From NCBI GenBank assembly GCA_043738625.1, contig JAYUFR010000013.1, positions 1 to 8,153 of the forward strand: 8,153 nucleotides of DNA. Reading direction: 5' to 3'. The notes beneath the pieces are model-generated. The model was not told the origin of the DNA and made no database searches. It saw only the letters and a list, made by a program, of their open reading frames with translations. The position numbers and the translations under genes are program-made. This document shows, piece by piece, positions 1 to 7,629 of the stretch. Positions within the stretch are counted from its first letter, which is position 1. Every line of letters starts with the position of its first letter. The DNA is from JANYCD01 sp043738625. Lineage in GTDB: Bacteria; Pseudomonadota; Gammaproteobacteria; Burkholderiales; Rhodocyclaceae.

Positions 1-24
1 TCGCAGCGCTTCGTCGCGCGTCAT
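1..24 (-). CDS. 5' end of an unidentified gene following galU (partial, runs off the window)
   Basis: Two bases after the galU stop, an ATG on the minus strand (24..22) opens a frame reading MTRDEALR to the window edge with no stop. The spacing fits the tight packing of the operon, and the purine-rich AAGTAGAG just before the ATG could help ribosome binding. Eight residues are too few to name a product. The opening loosely recalls betaproteobacterial hypoxanthine phosphoribosyltransferases, but this is only a guess. The frame could also be chance. Confidence 0.4.
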
Positions 25-26
25 CT

Positions 27-893
27 CTACTTGCGCGCGGCGAGATAGCGGCTGAATTCATCGGCCACTTCGTGGTGGCGCAGAGCAAATTCCACCGTCG
101 CTTTTAGATAGCCGATCTTGGAGCCGCAGTCGTAGCGGGTACCAACAAAACGATAAGCCAACACCTGCTGCTCATTAAGTAGGGCGGCAATGCCGTCGGT
201 CAATTGAATCTCGCCGCCCGATCCAGGCGCAACATTTTCCAGGTAATGAAAGATGCGCGGCGTCAGCACATAACGCCCTACTACGGCCAGATTTGAGGGT
301 GCGTCCTCCGGCTTTGGTTTCTCGACCATTGCTGATATCTGTTCCACGCGCTCGGCCAATGGTTTGGCGGCAACGATACCGTAGCTCCTGGTGTCGGCCC
401 GCGGTACTTCCTGCACACCGAGCACCGAGCAGTGATAGTAGTCGTAGGTGTCCACCATCTGCTTCAGCACCGGTGGGTCACCATCGAGCAGATCGTCGGC
501 CAGCAAAACGGCGAACGGTTCGTCGTTGATCACATGCCGCGCGCACAGCACGGCATGGCCAAGGCCCAGCGCCTCCGCTTGCCGGATATAGATGCAGTTG
601 ATGTTTTTCGGCAACAAATTCTTGACGAACTCAAGCATTTGCATTTTGCCCTTGCGTTCCAGCTCGTTCTCCAGCTCATAGGCTTTGTCGAAGTGGTCTT
701 CGATGGCCCGTTTGCTGCGGCCGGTCACGAAGATCATGTCGGTGATGCCCGCTGCGACAGCTTCTTCCACTGCATACTGGATCAGCGGTTTGTCGACGAT
801 AGGCATCATTTCCTTGGGGCTGGCCTTGGTGGCCGGCAGAAAGCGGGTGCCAAGCCCTGCCACGGGGAAGACTGCTTTGGTGACTTTCTTCAT
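27..893 (-). CDS. galU: UTP--glucose-1-phosphate uridylyltransferase (UDP-glucose pyrophosphorylase)
   Basis: Cytosolic enzyme joining UTP and glucose-1-phosphate into UDP-glucose and pyrophosphate, the glucosyl donor for envelope polysaccharides, osmoprotectants and galactose metabolism. The 288-aa length is normal for bacterial GalU. Visible family motifs are the nucleotide-binding GLGTRFLPATK (residues 13-23) with PKEMMPI just after it, QAEALGLGHAV (105-115), the metal-binding LLADD (130-134), EKP (191-193), GEIQLTD (227-233) and YDCGSKIGY (254-262). No catalytic motif appears missing. The ATG shares ATGA with the ligA stop. A GGGAG lies 11 bases upstream (909..905), inside ligA, so translation is probably both coupled and independently initiated. 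It is the fourth gene of the smc-zipA-ligA-galU unit. Family assignment is near certain; the GalU role rather than another nucleotide-sugar pyrophosphorylase rests on motif match and length. Confidence 0.96.
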   Translation of the reverse strand: MKKVTKAVFPVAGLGTRFLPATKASPKEMMPIVDKPLIQYAVEEAVAAGITDMIFVTGRSKRAIEDHFDKAYELENELERKGKMQMLEFVKNLLPKNINCIYIRQAEALGLGHAVLCARHVINDEPFAVLLADDLLDGDPPVLKQMVDTYDYYHCSVLGVQEVPRADTRSYGIVAAKPLAERVEQISAMVEKPKPEDAPSNLAVVGRYVLTPRIFHYLENVAPGSGGEIQLTDGIAALLNEQQVLAYRFVGTRYDCGSKIGYLKATVEFALRHHEVADEFSRYLAARK

Positions 894-2917
894 TGTTCCA
901 ACAACTCCCTTAATTGTGACTCGTCCAGAATCTTGACGCCCAATTTTTGCGCATTTTCAAGTTTGGCGCCGGCTTCACTGCCGGCGACCACGTAATTTGT
1001 CTTTTTCGATACCGATCCAGTGACTTTGCCGCCTTTCGTCTCGATCAACTCCCTGGCGTCTTCGCGCGACATTGTAGGTAATGCACCAGTCAACACAAAG
1101 GTTTTCCCCACCAGCGGCATCGCTATCGCGGGAGTCTCTCCCTCGCTCCAATGCACAGCCGCGGCACGCAGCTGCGCGATCACCTCGCCGTTATGCGGCT
1201 CGGCAAAAAAACGGACGACGGACGCGGCAACAATTGGTCCCACATCGGGCACCTGCCGCAGGCGAGCCTCGTCGGCCGCCATCAGCGCGCCGAGGTTGCC
1301 GAAATGGCGCGCCAAATCCTTCGCCGTCGCTTCGCCAACATTGCGTATTCCCAGCGCATAGATGAAACGGGGCAGCGTCGTGCTGCGGCTTTTCTCGATC
1401 GCCGCCAGCAGATTGGAGGCTGACTTTTCCGCCATGCGCTCGAGGTTGGCCAGCGCCGCAATGCCAAGATGGTACAGGTCGGCCGGAGTTTTGACGATAG
1501 CCCCATCGACCAGCTGCTCCACCAGTTTCTCGCCCAGCCCCTCGATGTCCATCGCGCGGCGCGAGGCGAAATGCAGCAAGGCCTGCTTGCGCTGGGCAGG
1601 GCAAAACAAGCCACCGCTACAGCGCGCAACAGCCTCGCCCTCTGGTCGTTCGACCGCCGAGCCGCACACCGGGCAGGTCTTCGGCATCACGAACTCGGTG
1701 ACAGTATCCGGCCGGCGTTCCCGCAACACCGATACCACTTCGGGAATCACGTCGCCAGCGCGCCGCACGATCACGGTATCGCCGACGCGGATATCTTTGC
1801 GTCGTACTTCGTTCTCGTTGTGCAGCGTCGCGTTGGTCACCGTAACGCCGCCGACAAACACCGGCGTAAGCCGCGCGGCCGGCGTCAGCGCCCCGGTACG
1901 GCCGACCTGCACGCCGATCGCCTCGACCACGGTCATGGCTTCCTCGGCGGGGTATTTGTGCGCCACCGCCCAGCGCGGCTCACGTGTGACAAAGCCGAGC
2001 CGCTGCTGCAAGGCAAGGCTGTTCACCTTGTAAACCACGCCGTCAATGTCGAACAGCAGGCTATCGCGCAGCGTGTGGATGCGGGCATGAAATTCAATCA
2101 GTCCGTCGGCGCCCTGAGCCACGGTGCGGTGCTCGCTTACCGGCACACCGAAAGACTGCAACGCATCCAGCACACCGCGATGGGTGGTCGGTTGCGCCCA
2201 GCCGACGGTTTCACCGAGGCCGTAAGCGAAGAAGGACAGCGGCCGCCGCGCCGCCAGCGCAGGATCGAGTTGGCGGATGCTGCCGGCCGCACCGTTACGC
2301 GGGTTCACCAGTGTCGGCTTATCCAGCGTGCGCTGCCGCTCGTTGTAGCGCTCGAAATCGGGCCGACTCATGTAGGCCTCGCCGCGCACTTCCAGCACTT
2401 CAGGCGCATCGCCCTGCAGCCGCAGTGGAATAGTACGCATGGTGCGCACGTTCTGCGTTACATCCTCGCCGGTCTCGCCATCGCCGCGCGTCGCGGCCTG
2501 TACCAGCACACCACTTTCGTAGCGCAGGTTAACGGCGAGACCATCGAACTTCAGTTCGACCGCATACTCGACTTCGGCATCACTTTCGCCCAGACCAAGT
2601 TCGCGCCGCACCCGGGCGTCGAAGTTGCGCGCACCGGACGGCTCGGTATCGGTCTCGGTGCGAATCGACAGCATCGGTACCTTGTGGCGGACCGGCGTGA
2701 ATTCCGGCAGCGGTTTTCCGCCGACACGCAGCGTCGGCGAGTCGGCAGTTCTCAGTTCGGGATGCTCAGCTTCAATCGCTTGCAGTTCGCGGAACAGGCG
2801 ATCGTATTCCGCGTCAGGGAGCGTCGGTGCGTCGAGCACGTAATAGACGTGGTTATGACGTTCGATTTTCTCACGCAACTGCCGGGCCTGTTCTGAAACT
2901 TCGGATAAGGATTCCAT
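890..2917 (-). CDS. ligA: NAD+-dependent DNA ligase LigA
   Basis: Seals 3'-OH/5'-phosphate nicks in replication and repair, using NAD+ to adenylate itself and releasing NMN. At 675 aa it has the full domain set: domain Ia (about 1-70, with HNHVYY and PDAEYD), nucleotidyltransferase core with KFDG at 123-126 (Lys123 the AMP-accepting lysine), OB fold (about 325-405), a four-cysteine zinc finger (Cys415, 418, 433, 439), helix-hairpin-helix region (about 450-590) and C-terminal BRCT (about 600-675). I chose the ATG at 2917..2915; the frame also has a TTG one codon upstream. With ATG the junction with zipA is TGATG, typical of re-initiation, and I see no clear Shine-Dalgarno sequence. The segment after PMLS reads IRTETDTEPSG instead of the common LxNxF form, which I associate with betaproteobacterial LigA. 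The protein looks intact and functional. Confidence 0.97.
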   Translation of the reverse strand: MESLSEVSEQARQLREKIERHNHVYYVLDAPTLPDAEYDRLFRELQAIEAEHPELRTADSPTLRVGGKPLPEFTPVRHKVPMLSIRTETDTEPSGARNFDARVRRELGLGESDAEVEYAVELKFDGLAVNLRYESGVLVQAATRGDGETGEDVTQNVRTMRTIPLRLQGDAPEVLEVRGEAYMSRPDFERYNERQRTLDKPTLVNPRNGAAGSIRQLDPALAARRPLSFFAYGLGETVGWAQPTTHRGVLDALQSFGVPVSEHRTVAQGADGLIEFHARIHTLRDSLLFDIDGVVYKVNSLALQQRLGFVTREPRWAVAHKYPAEEAMTVVEAIGVQVGRTGALTPAARLTPVFVGGVTVTNATLHNENEVRRKDIRVGDTVIVRRAGDVIPEVVSVLRERRPDTVTEFVMPKTCPVCGSAVERPEGEAVARCSGGLFCPAQRKQALLHFASRRAMDIEGLGEKLVEQLVDGAIVKTPADLYHLGIAALANLERMAEKSASNLLAAIEKSRSTTLPRFIYALGIRNVGEATAKDLARHFGNLGALMAADEARLRQVPDVGPIVAASVVRFFAEPHNGEVIAQLRAAAVHWSEGETPAIAMPLVGKTFVLTGALPTMSREDARELIETKGGKVTGSVSKKTNYVVAGSEAGAKLENAQKLGVKILDESQLRELLEQ

Positions 2918-4026
2918 CAAACGAAGAGTCGCAGAGCCCGGCGTCCCCCCGCCGGCAAGCCGCTTTCGGCCATTGTTGTCTGTATTTCCGCAACCTTGGT
3001 GCGGATGCCGGAGAGCACGTTGTCGGCCAAGGGATGATGCTGATCGTCCACTAAAACACCATCAAGTCCATTCGCGAGCTGGTGCGCAACAGCCACCAGA
3101 CGATCGAATACCTGCGCTCCATCAGATACACGTGGTACATCGAGCCAGAAGGTAACTCCCTGCGTTGCGGTGTTCTGCATTTCCTCCGGATCAAAAGGCG
3201 CTGCACCATGATTCGCTAGTGAGAACAGTGGAGTTCCAGCTTCATCGACGAAATAGAAACTGCCATCGGCCGCCAGTTTCAATCCGGATGCCTCGGCCAG
3301 GCCACGCAACTTGGTGCAAGCGAAGCTGTCCCCCGAGCGATGAATGACATGAACCGCAACCTGCACATCGACACTGGCACAAAGATCGTCCAGGGCGCGG
3401 GCGTGCGCAAGACACTCATCCGCTGCAACGAATTCCAAGTCTCCGCCTCCCTCCCTCGCAAGCGCTTGGGCGGCTGCGATGAACACAACGAGCTCGTCTT
3501 CCCCAATAGCACCTTGTCGATCAGCAAGCGGCAGGGTTGCGCGGAGGTCTCGGTAAAAGCCTGACCCATCTCCGTCGAACATCTTCCAGGTTCCCGAATC
3601 GTCACCGATGATCCATTGCAGGCGTTTGGTCAACCTTCCGGACTGCATGGTGATGAATTCGCGTAGTCGCTGACCTGAAACAACTTGTTCAAAACGGAAA
3701 GGTACGACGAGTTCAATCGTCGGATCGGCCAGGGCTTCGTCCGGTTCCGACTTATGCGAAAGCACCATGGGTTCGACAACGGGTTCGGCGAAGATGGGTT
3801 CCAGTCGTTCGTCGTCCGGATGAACATCCGCAGTCAGATCGCGACCGTATTCGGGTTCAGGTTCAGGTTCCTGATTCTGCAGCAGGACATCCGCTTGGCT
3901 TTCACGAAAAATTTGTTCGGCGGCCTGGCGATACTTGCGTTCCTGCCAGAGGTTGTAACCCCACACCGCAGCCACGGCTGCCGCCCCGGCCACGATCAGG
4001 TTCAGTTGCAGGTCACTGATGATCAT
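2917..4026 (-). CDS. zipA: ZipA-like cell division protein (membrane anchor, FtsZ-binding domain)
   Basis: ZipA tethers the FtsZ ring to the inner membrane. This 369-aa protein starts with a hydrophobic segment (about residues 8-26) followed by basic residues (QERKYR), matching a ZipA-type N-terminal anchor with the rest in the cytoplasm. A short acidic, proline-rich linker follows (about 50-100, including EPEPEPE). The C-terminal FtsZ-binding domain spans about 220-349, with VQVAVHVI, LFSLANHG, FDPEEM, GVTFWLDVP and GVLVDDQ in the order expected for the family. Residues about 103-219 form an additional region absent from E. coli ZipA; its predicted strand/helix order resembles the C-terminal domain, suggesting a degenerate second copy. 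The ATG overlaps the smc stop as ATGA; AAGAGA (4039..4034) is a weak ribosome-binding site. Position between smc and ligA supports the call. FtsZ binding itself is inferred from family. Confidence 0.88.
   Translation of the reverse strand: MIISDLQLNLIVAGAAAVAAVWGYNLWQERKYRQAAEQIFRESQADVLLQNQEPEPEPEYGRDLTADVHPDDERLEPIFAEPVVEPMVLSHKSEPDEALADPTIELVVPFRFEQVVSGQRLREFITMQSGRLTKRLQWIIGDDSGTWKMFDGDGSGFYRDLRATLPLADRQGAIGEDELVVFIAAAQALAREGGGDLEFVAADECLAHARALDDLCASVDVQVAVHVIHRSGDSFACTKLRGLAEASGLKLAADGSFYFVDEAGTPLFSLANHGAAPFDPEEMQNTATQGVTFWLDVPRVSDGAQVFDRLVAVAHQLANGLDGVLVDDQHHPLADNVLSGIRTKVAEIQTTMAESGLPAGGRRALRLFV
3853..3870 (-). repeat. Three tandem hexamers encoding (Glu-Pro)3 in the ZipA linker
   Basis: On the coding strand three near-identical hexamers GAACCT, GAACCT, GAACCC encode EPEPEP (residues 53-58 of ZipA). 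The unit is a multiple of three, so gain or loss of copies would change linker length without a frameshift. The array is too short to claim phase-variable behaviour. Confidence 0.6.
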
Positions 4027-7000
4027 GCAACAGTCTCTTCGGCCATGCGCAGCGCCTCTTCCATATCCACCTCCACAACACGTGATACGCCACGTTCCTG
4101 CATGGTGACGCCGATCAGGTGCTGGGCCATTTCCATGGCAATCTTGTTATGGGAGATGAAGATGAATTGCGTATGTTGCGACATGCGTTTGACCAATTCG
4201 CAGAAGCGGTCGGTGTTGCTGTCGTCCAGCGGCGCATCTACCTCGTCAAGCAGACAGAAGGGCGCCGGATTGAGCTGGAACAATGCGAACACCAGCGCTA
4301 TGGCTGTCAACGCCTTTTCGCCCCCCGACAGCAAATGAATCGTCGTATTTTTCTTGCCCGGTGGCTGGGCCATGATCTGGATACCTGCATCCAGAATTTC
4401 ATCCCCGGTGAGAATCAATCTAGCCTCGCCGCCACCAAACAGTTGGGGAAACAAAGTTCCAAAATGGCCATTGACCGCGTCATAAGTCTCCTGCAATTGC
4501 TCACGCGTTTCGCGGTCAATACGGCGAATGGCGTCTTCCAGTGTCTGAATTGCTTCGGTCAGGTCACCTGACTGGGCATCGAGGAAGCCTTTGCGTTCCG
4601 ATGCTGACTTCAATTCTTCCAGTGCGGCCAAATTGACCGGACCAAGCGACTCTATTTCAGCATTGAGTCGAGTGATATCGCCTTGCAGGACACTTTCCTT
4701 AAGGCCCGGCACCAGGTCGACGGCGATCAACAATTCATCAGCCTCGCTGTGAATATTGACCTCACTTAGACGCTGTTGATACTGCTCTTCATTAAGTTGC
4801 GCGGCTTGCTGTTTGAGCTTGAGATCATTGATGCGGTCTCGTAGCGGGTTCAATCCTTGCTCCAGCTTGAGGCGGGTTTCATCCAGCGTGCGCAGCTCAA
4901 GTGCCGCCGCTTCCAGCGCATTGCGACGCTCCACCACAAGCGCTTCACGACCTTGCGTAGTTGCCAACGCGGATTGCAACTGTTCTTGCAGAACGGTGTC
5001 ACTGATGCCGGCCAGTTCCTCCCCAGCATTTGCTGTTTCTCCGCCAATGCGTTCGAGCTGCCCGCGCGCGGTTTCCGCAGCACGGCCAAGGTCTTCGAGC
5101 TTGGCGATGCATTCGCGTTCGGAAAATCCTGCTTCCTGTGCTTCGCGTGCGAGTTGCTGTTCGAGTGCGCGCGCCTCACGCAACGCGGTGTCATTTTGCC
5201 GCTGCTGATCAAGCGCCTGTTCAAGTTTGGCGCGTATCAGATCCAGTTGCTCGCGCCAACGACCCGAATCTACTTCGGCACGCGACCTGGCGCTGCGCTC
5301 GGCTTCTTCGCCGCGTACGATGTCTTCCAGATCACGGGCTATCTGCGCCGAGCGCTCATCGAAGCGCGCCTGGGCCTGGGCCAGTTTAAGGACTTCGACC
5401 TGAACCGCATGAGCCTTCTGCTGGCTTTCCTGAACATCGCGTCGGCACTGGCTTAGTGCGGCTTGCGTTTCCGCAAGGTGTTGCTCTGCCTCCTGCTGTG
5501 CCGCCCGGGTGGTCTCTTCTTCCTGCTGATATTCCGTGATCAGAACCCCGAGTTCCTCGATCTCGCGCTGGCGCTCAATCACGCCATGCGTTCGGGTATC
5601 CGGCACGGATAGAATCAGGCCATGAACGGTGCGCAGATGCCCGCTCTGATTGACCAGAACCTGGCCCGGCCCCTCTGGTGCCACGGCAAGGTCTGCCACC
5701 GCGGTAATACCTGCCAGCCATTCGTCCAGGACGCAGGCCCAGCGCGGATCGTCGCAACGGACCTTGCTGCGGAGCGAGTCCAAACCAGCGGCCCGCGTAA
5801 CAGTGCTATCGGGCAACGCCAAGGCCAACGTCGCCGGTGGTGGGAAAGCAAGCGCTTTATTGGCAGTGGCGATATCAGTCGCCAATGCTGCCAGCCGCTC
5901 ACGCAATACCGCTTCTATCGCGGTTTCCCAGCCGGCATCGACGTGAAGCGTCTTCCATAACGGTTGAGCAGCGGACAAACCATGTGCTTGCAGCCAATCA
6001 CCAATCTCGCCACTTGGCCGAACCCGTTCCTGCAACTGCTGTAGAGCGTCGCGCCGGGCGCGGGTTTCGGTCGATTGCCGATGAGCGCCCTGCAAGTTTT
6101 CGCGGGCCGACTTCAGCAGTGCTTCCCTTATGGGAAGCTGAGTTTGCAGTTCGGCCAGTCTCTGTTGCTGAAACTGGAGATTACCTTCGGCTTCGGTTTG
6201 GGTGTTTCTGGCCGTATTTAGTTCGACCGGATCGGGAGCGTTCAGGGCGGCTGTTTCTTCTTCCAGCCTCGCTCTTCGCTGCGTCAGATTCTCCAATGCA
6301 CGCAGAGCGTGTCCTTGGTTGACATCTGCCAGTCGTGCGCCCTGCTCTGCTTCGCTCAGCGCACGCCGTGCTTCGGCAACCGCGCTGCCGGCAACCTGAA
6401 CAGCACTTTCGATATCCGGCAGGCTGCGCGCGGCCTCTTCGTGACGTGCCCCAGCGGTGGTGGCCCGCAGCCGGGCATTGTCCAGCAACGCGCGCCAACG
6501 TGTTTCATCCTGCGCCAACTGCGAACTTTGGCCATGCCAATGGGTATCTTCGACCGATAGCTGGGTGAGGCGCTGCTCCAGTCGCTGACGTGATTCACGC
6601 AGATGCGCGATTTCGGATTCAAGCCTGCCGACCTCTGTATTGGCGGCATATAGCTCGGCTTGTGCCGAATGCAGCGTGTCCGAAGCGGTGAAATGCGCCT
6701 CGCGGGAGCGCTCAACCTGAACCTCTGTTTCCCGCAACTGAGCAGTCTGGGACTCGAACTGAATACCCGCTTTGTCAATCTCGCCGGAGAAGCGAAGCGA
6801 ATCGGCACGGGCATCGTTACGCTTTTTCAGCCAAAGCAGGTTTTGTCGCCGCGTCAGGTTCGCATGCAAATCACGATACTGATGGGCCACCGCCGCCTGG
6901 GTTTCCAAGCGGACAATCTGCCCTTCCAGCTCATTGCGAATATCGTCGACGCGAGCGATATTTTCGCGGGCATCCTCCAGACGATTCTCTGTTTCCTTGC

Positions 7001-7529
7001 GCCGTTCCTTGTATTTGGTGATACCCGCCGCTTCTTCCAGAAAGAAACGCAGTTCGTCCGGCTTCGCCTCGACGATGCGGGAGATCATGCCTTGACCAAT
7101 GATGGCGTAGGCCCGCGGCCCCAACCCGGTACCGAGAAACAGGTCGATCACGTCACGCCGGCGAACATGCAGATTGTTGAGGTAGTAGCTTGAGTTGCCT
7201 TCACGGTCGAGCACGCGCTTGACCGTGATTTCCGCATACTGGGACCACTGCCCTGAAACGCGGCCCTGATCATTGTCAAAAAAAAGCTCCACACTGGCTC
7301 GACTGACTTCTTTGCGAGTGCCTGAACCCTTGAAAATCACATCCTGGATCGATTCGCCACGCAGCTCGGATGCCTTGGATTCACCCAGCACCCAGCGCAC
7401 CGCATCAATGATGTTGGACTTTCCGCAGCCATTGGGACCAACCACTCCCGCCAGCTGTCCAGGAAAAACGACAGTCGTTGGGTCCACAAAGGACTTGAAC
7501 CCGGATAATTTCAGTTTTATCAGACGCAC
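4023..7529 (-). CDS. smc: Chromosome segregation/condensation protein SMC
   Basis: SMC forms an ATP-driven dimer that, with ScpA and ScpB, compacts and separates sister chromosomes. From the GTG at 7529..7527 the protein is 1168 aa, usual for bacterial SMC, and begins MRLIKLKLSGFKSF, the canonical N-terminus. Walker A is GPNGCGKSN (31-39) and the Q-loop is IIGQG (about 143-147). Two long coiled-coil arms rich in Glu, Gln, Arg, Ala and Leu run about 155-500 and 655-1010, flanking a hinge at about 504-650. The C-terminal head has signature LSGGEKALTA (from 1067), Walker B LLDEVD (Asp1095, Glu1096) and D-loop APLDD. The frame extends 18 codons further to a TTG at 7583, but that start would fall at the predicted transcription start and adds residues unlike the family. 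No Shine-Dalgarno is clear before either start. No scpA, scpB or parB is visible. First gene of the operon. Confidence 0.96.
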   Translation of the reverse strand: MRLIKLKLSGFKSFVDPTTVVFPGQLAGVVGPNGCGKSNIIDAVRWVLGESKASELRGESIQDVIFKGSGTRKEVSRASVELFFDNDQGRVSGQWSQYAEITVKRVLDREGNSSYYLNNLHVRRRDVIDLFLGTGLGPRAYAIIGQGMISRIVEAKPDELRFFLEEAAGITKYKERRKETENRLEDARENIARVDDIRNELEGQIVRLETQAAVAHQYRDLHANLTRRQNLLWLKKRNDARADSLRFSGEIDKAGIQFESQTAQLRETEVQVERSREAHFTASDTLHSAQAELYAANTEVGRLESEIAHLRESRQRLEQRLTQLSVEDTHWHGQSSQLAQDETRWRALLDNARLRATTAGARHEEAARSLPDIESAVQVAGSAVAEARRALSEAEQGARLADVNQGHALRALENLTQRRARLEEETAALNAPDPVELNTARNTQTEAEGNLQFQQQRLAELQTQLPIREALLKSARENLQGAHRQSTETRARRDALQQLQERVRPSGEIGDWLQAHGLSAAQPLWKTLHVDAGWETAIEAVLRERLAALATDIATANKALAFPPPATLALALPDSTVTRAAGLDSLRSKVRCDDPRWACVLDEWLAGITAVADLAVAPEGPGQVLVNQSGHLRTVHGLILSVPDTRTHGVIERQREIEELGVLITEYQQEEETTRAAQQEAEQHLAETQAALSQCRRDVQESQQKAHAVQVEVLKLAQAQARFDERSAQIARDLEDIVRGEEAERSARSRAEVDSGRWREQLDLIRAKLEQALDQQRQNDTALREARALEQQLAREAQEAGFSERECIAKLEDLGRAAETARGQLERIGGETANAGEELAGISDTVLQEQLQSALATTQGREALVVERRNALEAAALELRTLDETRLKLEQGLNPLRDRINDLKLKQQAAQLNEEQYQQRLSEVNIHSEADELLIAVDLVPGLKESVLQGDITRLNAEIESLGPVNLAALEELKSASERKGFLDAQSGDLTEAIQTLEDAIRRIDRETREQLQETYDAVNGHFGTLFPQLFGGGEARLILTGDEILDAGIQIMAQPPGKKNTTIHLLSGGEKALTAIALVFALFQLNPAPFCLLDEVDAPLDDSNTDRFCELVKRMSQHTQFIFISHNKIAMEMAQHLIGVTMQERGVSRVVEVDMEEALRMAEETVA

Positions 7530-7589
7530 GCTTGATTGTTCAGACTGGGTTGGGTTGGACTTTGGACGAACGGATATCCGCAACGCTGC

Positions 7590-7617
7590 ATTATAATCAC
7601 TACCACTGCTCCGTCGT
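7590..7617 (-). promoter_or_regulatory. Candidate sigma70 promoter for the smc-zipA-ligA-galU operon
   Basis: On the minus strand a perfect TATAAT -10 lies at 7595..7590. With a 16-base spacer the -35 position (7617..7612) reads ACGACG, matching consensus only at the central GAC. The expected transcription start is near 7583, giving a leader of about 54 bases to the GTG start of smc. The -10 is good; the -35 is weak, so an activator or another start cannot be excluded. Confidence 0.4.
7592..7597 (+). promoter_or_regulatory. Candidate -10 element for queF, overlapping the smc -10
   Basis: TATAAT on the plus strand, 33 bases before the queF ATG. Transcription would begin near 7604, leaving a leader of about 26 bases. 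No recognisable -35 is present at 16-19 bases spacing, and no TG extended -10 is in register. It shares an 8-base palindrome (7590-7597) with the smc -10. The leader is pyrimidine-rich without a Shine-Dalgarno sequence, and there is no room for a preQ1 riboswitch. Confidence 0.35.
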
Positions 7618-7629
7618 CACCCCGCTGCC

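Noticed and set aside
432..995. Plus-strand open frame of 187 codons opposite galU and the ligA end
   Set aside because: It is antisense to galU, crosses the ligA/galU junction and shows no protein-family features.
1205..1211. Seven-base homopolymer in ligA (T7 on the coding strand)
   Set aside because: It lies in an ordinary Phe-Phe codon pair in the helix-hairpin-helix region; it is shorter than the smc run and nothing suggests function.
1469..2896. Long plus-strand open frame (475 codons) opposite ligA
   Set aside because: It is antisense to a fully recognised ligA; the His, Arg and Gln-rich translation has no family-like motifs and is typical of the complementary strand of a GC-rich gene.
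4857..5456. Plus-strand open frame of 199 codons opposite the smc coiled-coil arm
   Set aside because: The composition mirrors the Glu/Gln/Ala-rich coiled coil on the other strand; no ribosome-binding site, motif or separate codon pattern.
7530..7629. preQ1 riboswitch or other structured leader before queF
   Set aside because: Only about 26 bases lie between the predicted start and the ATG, with no hairpin or pseudoknot-like arrangement visible.
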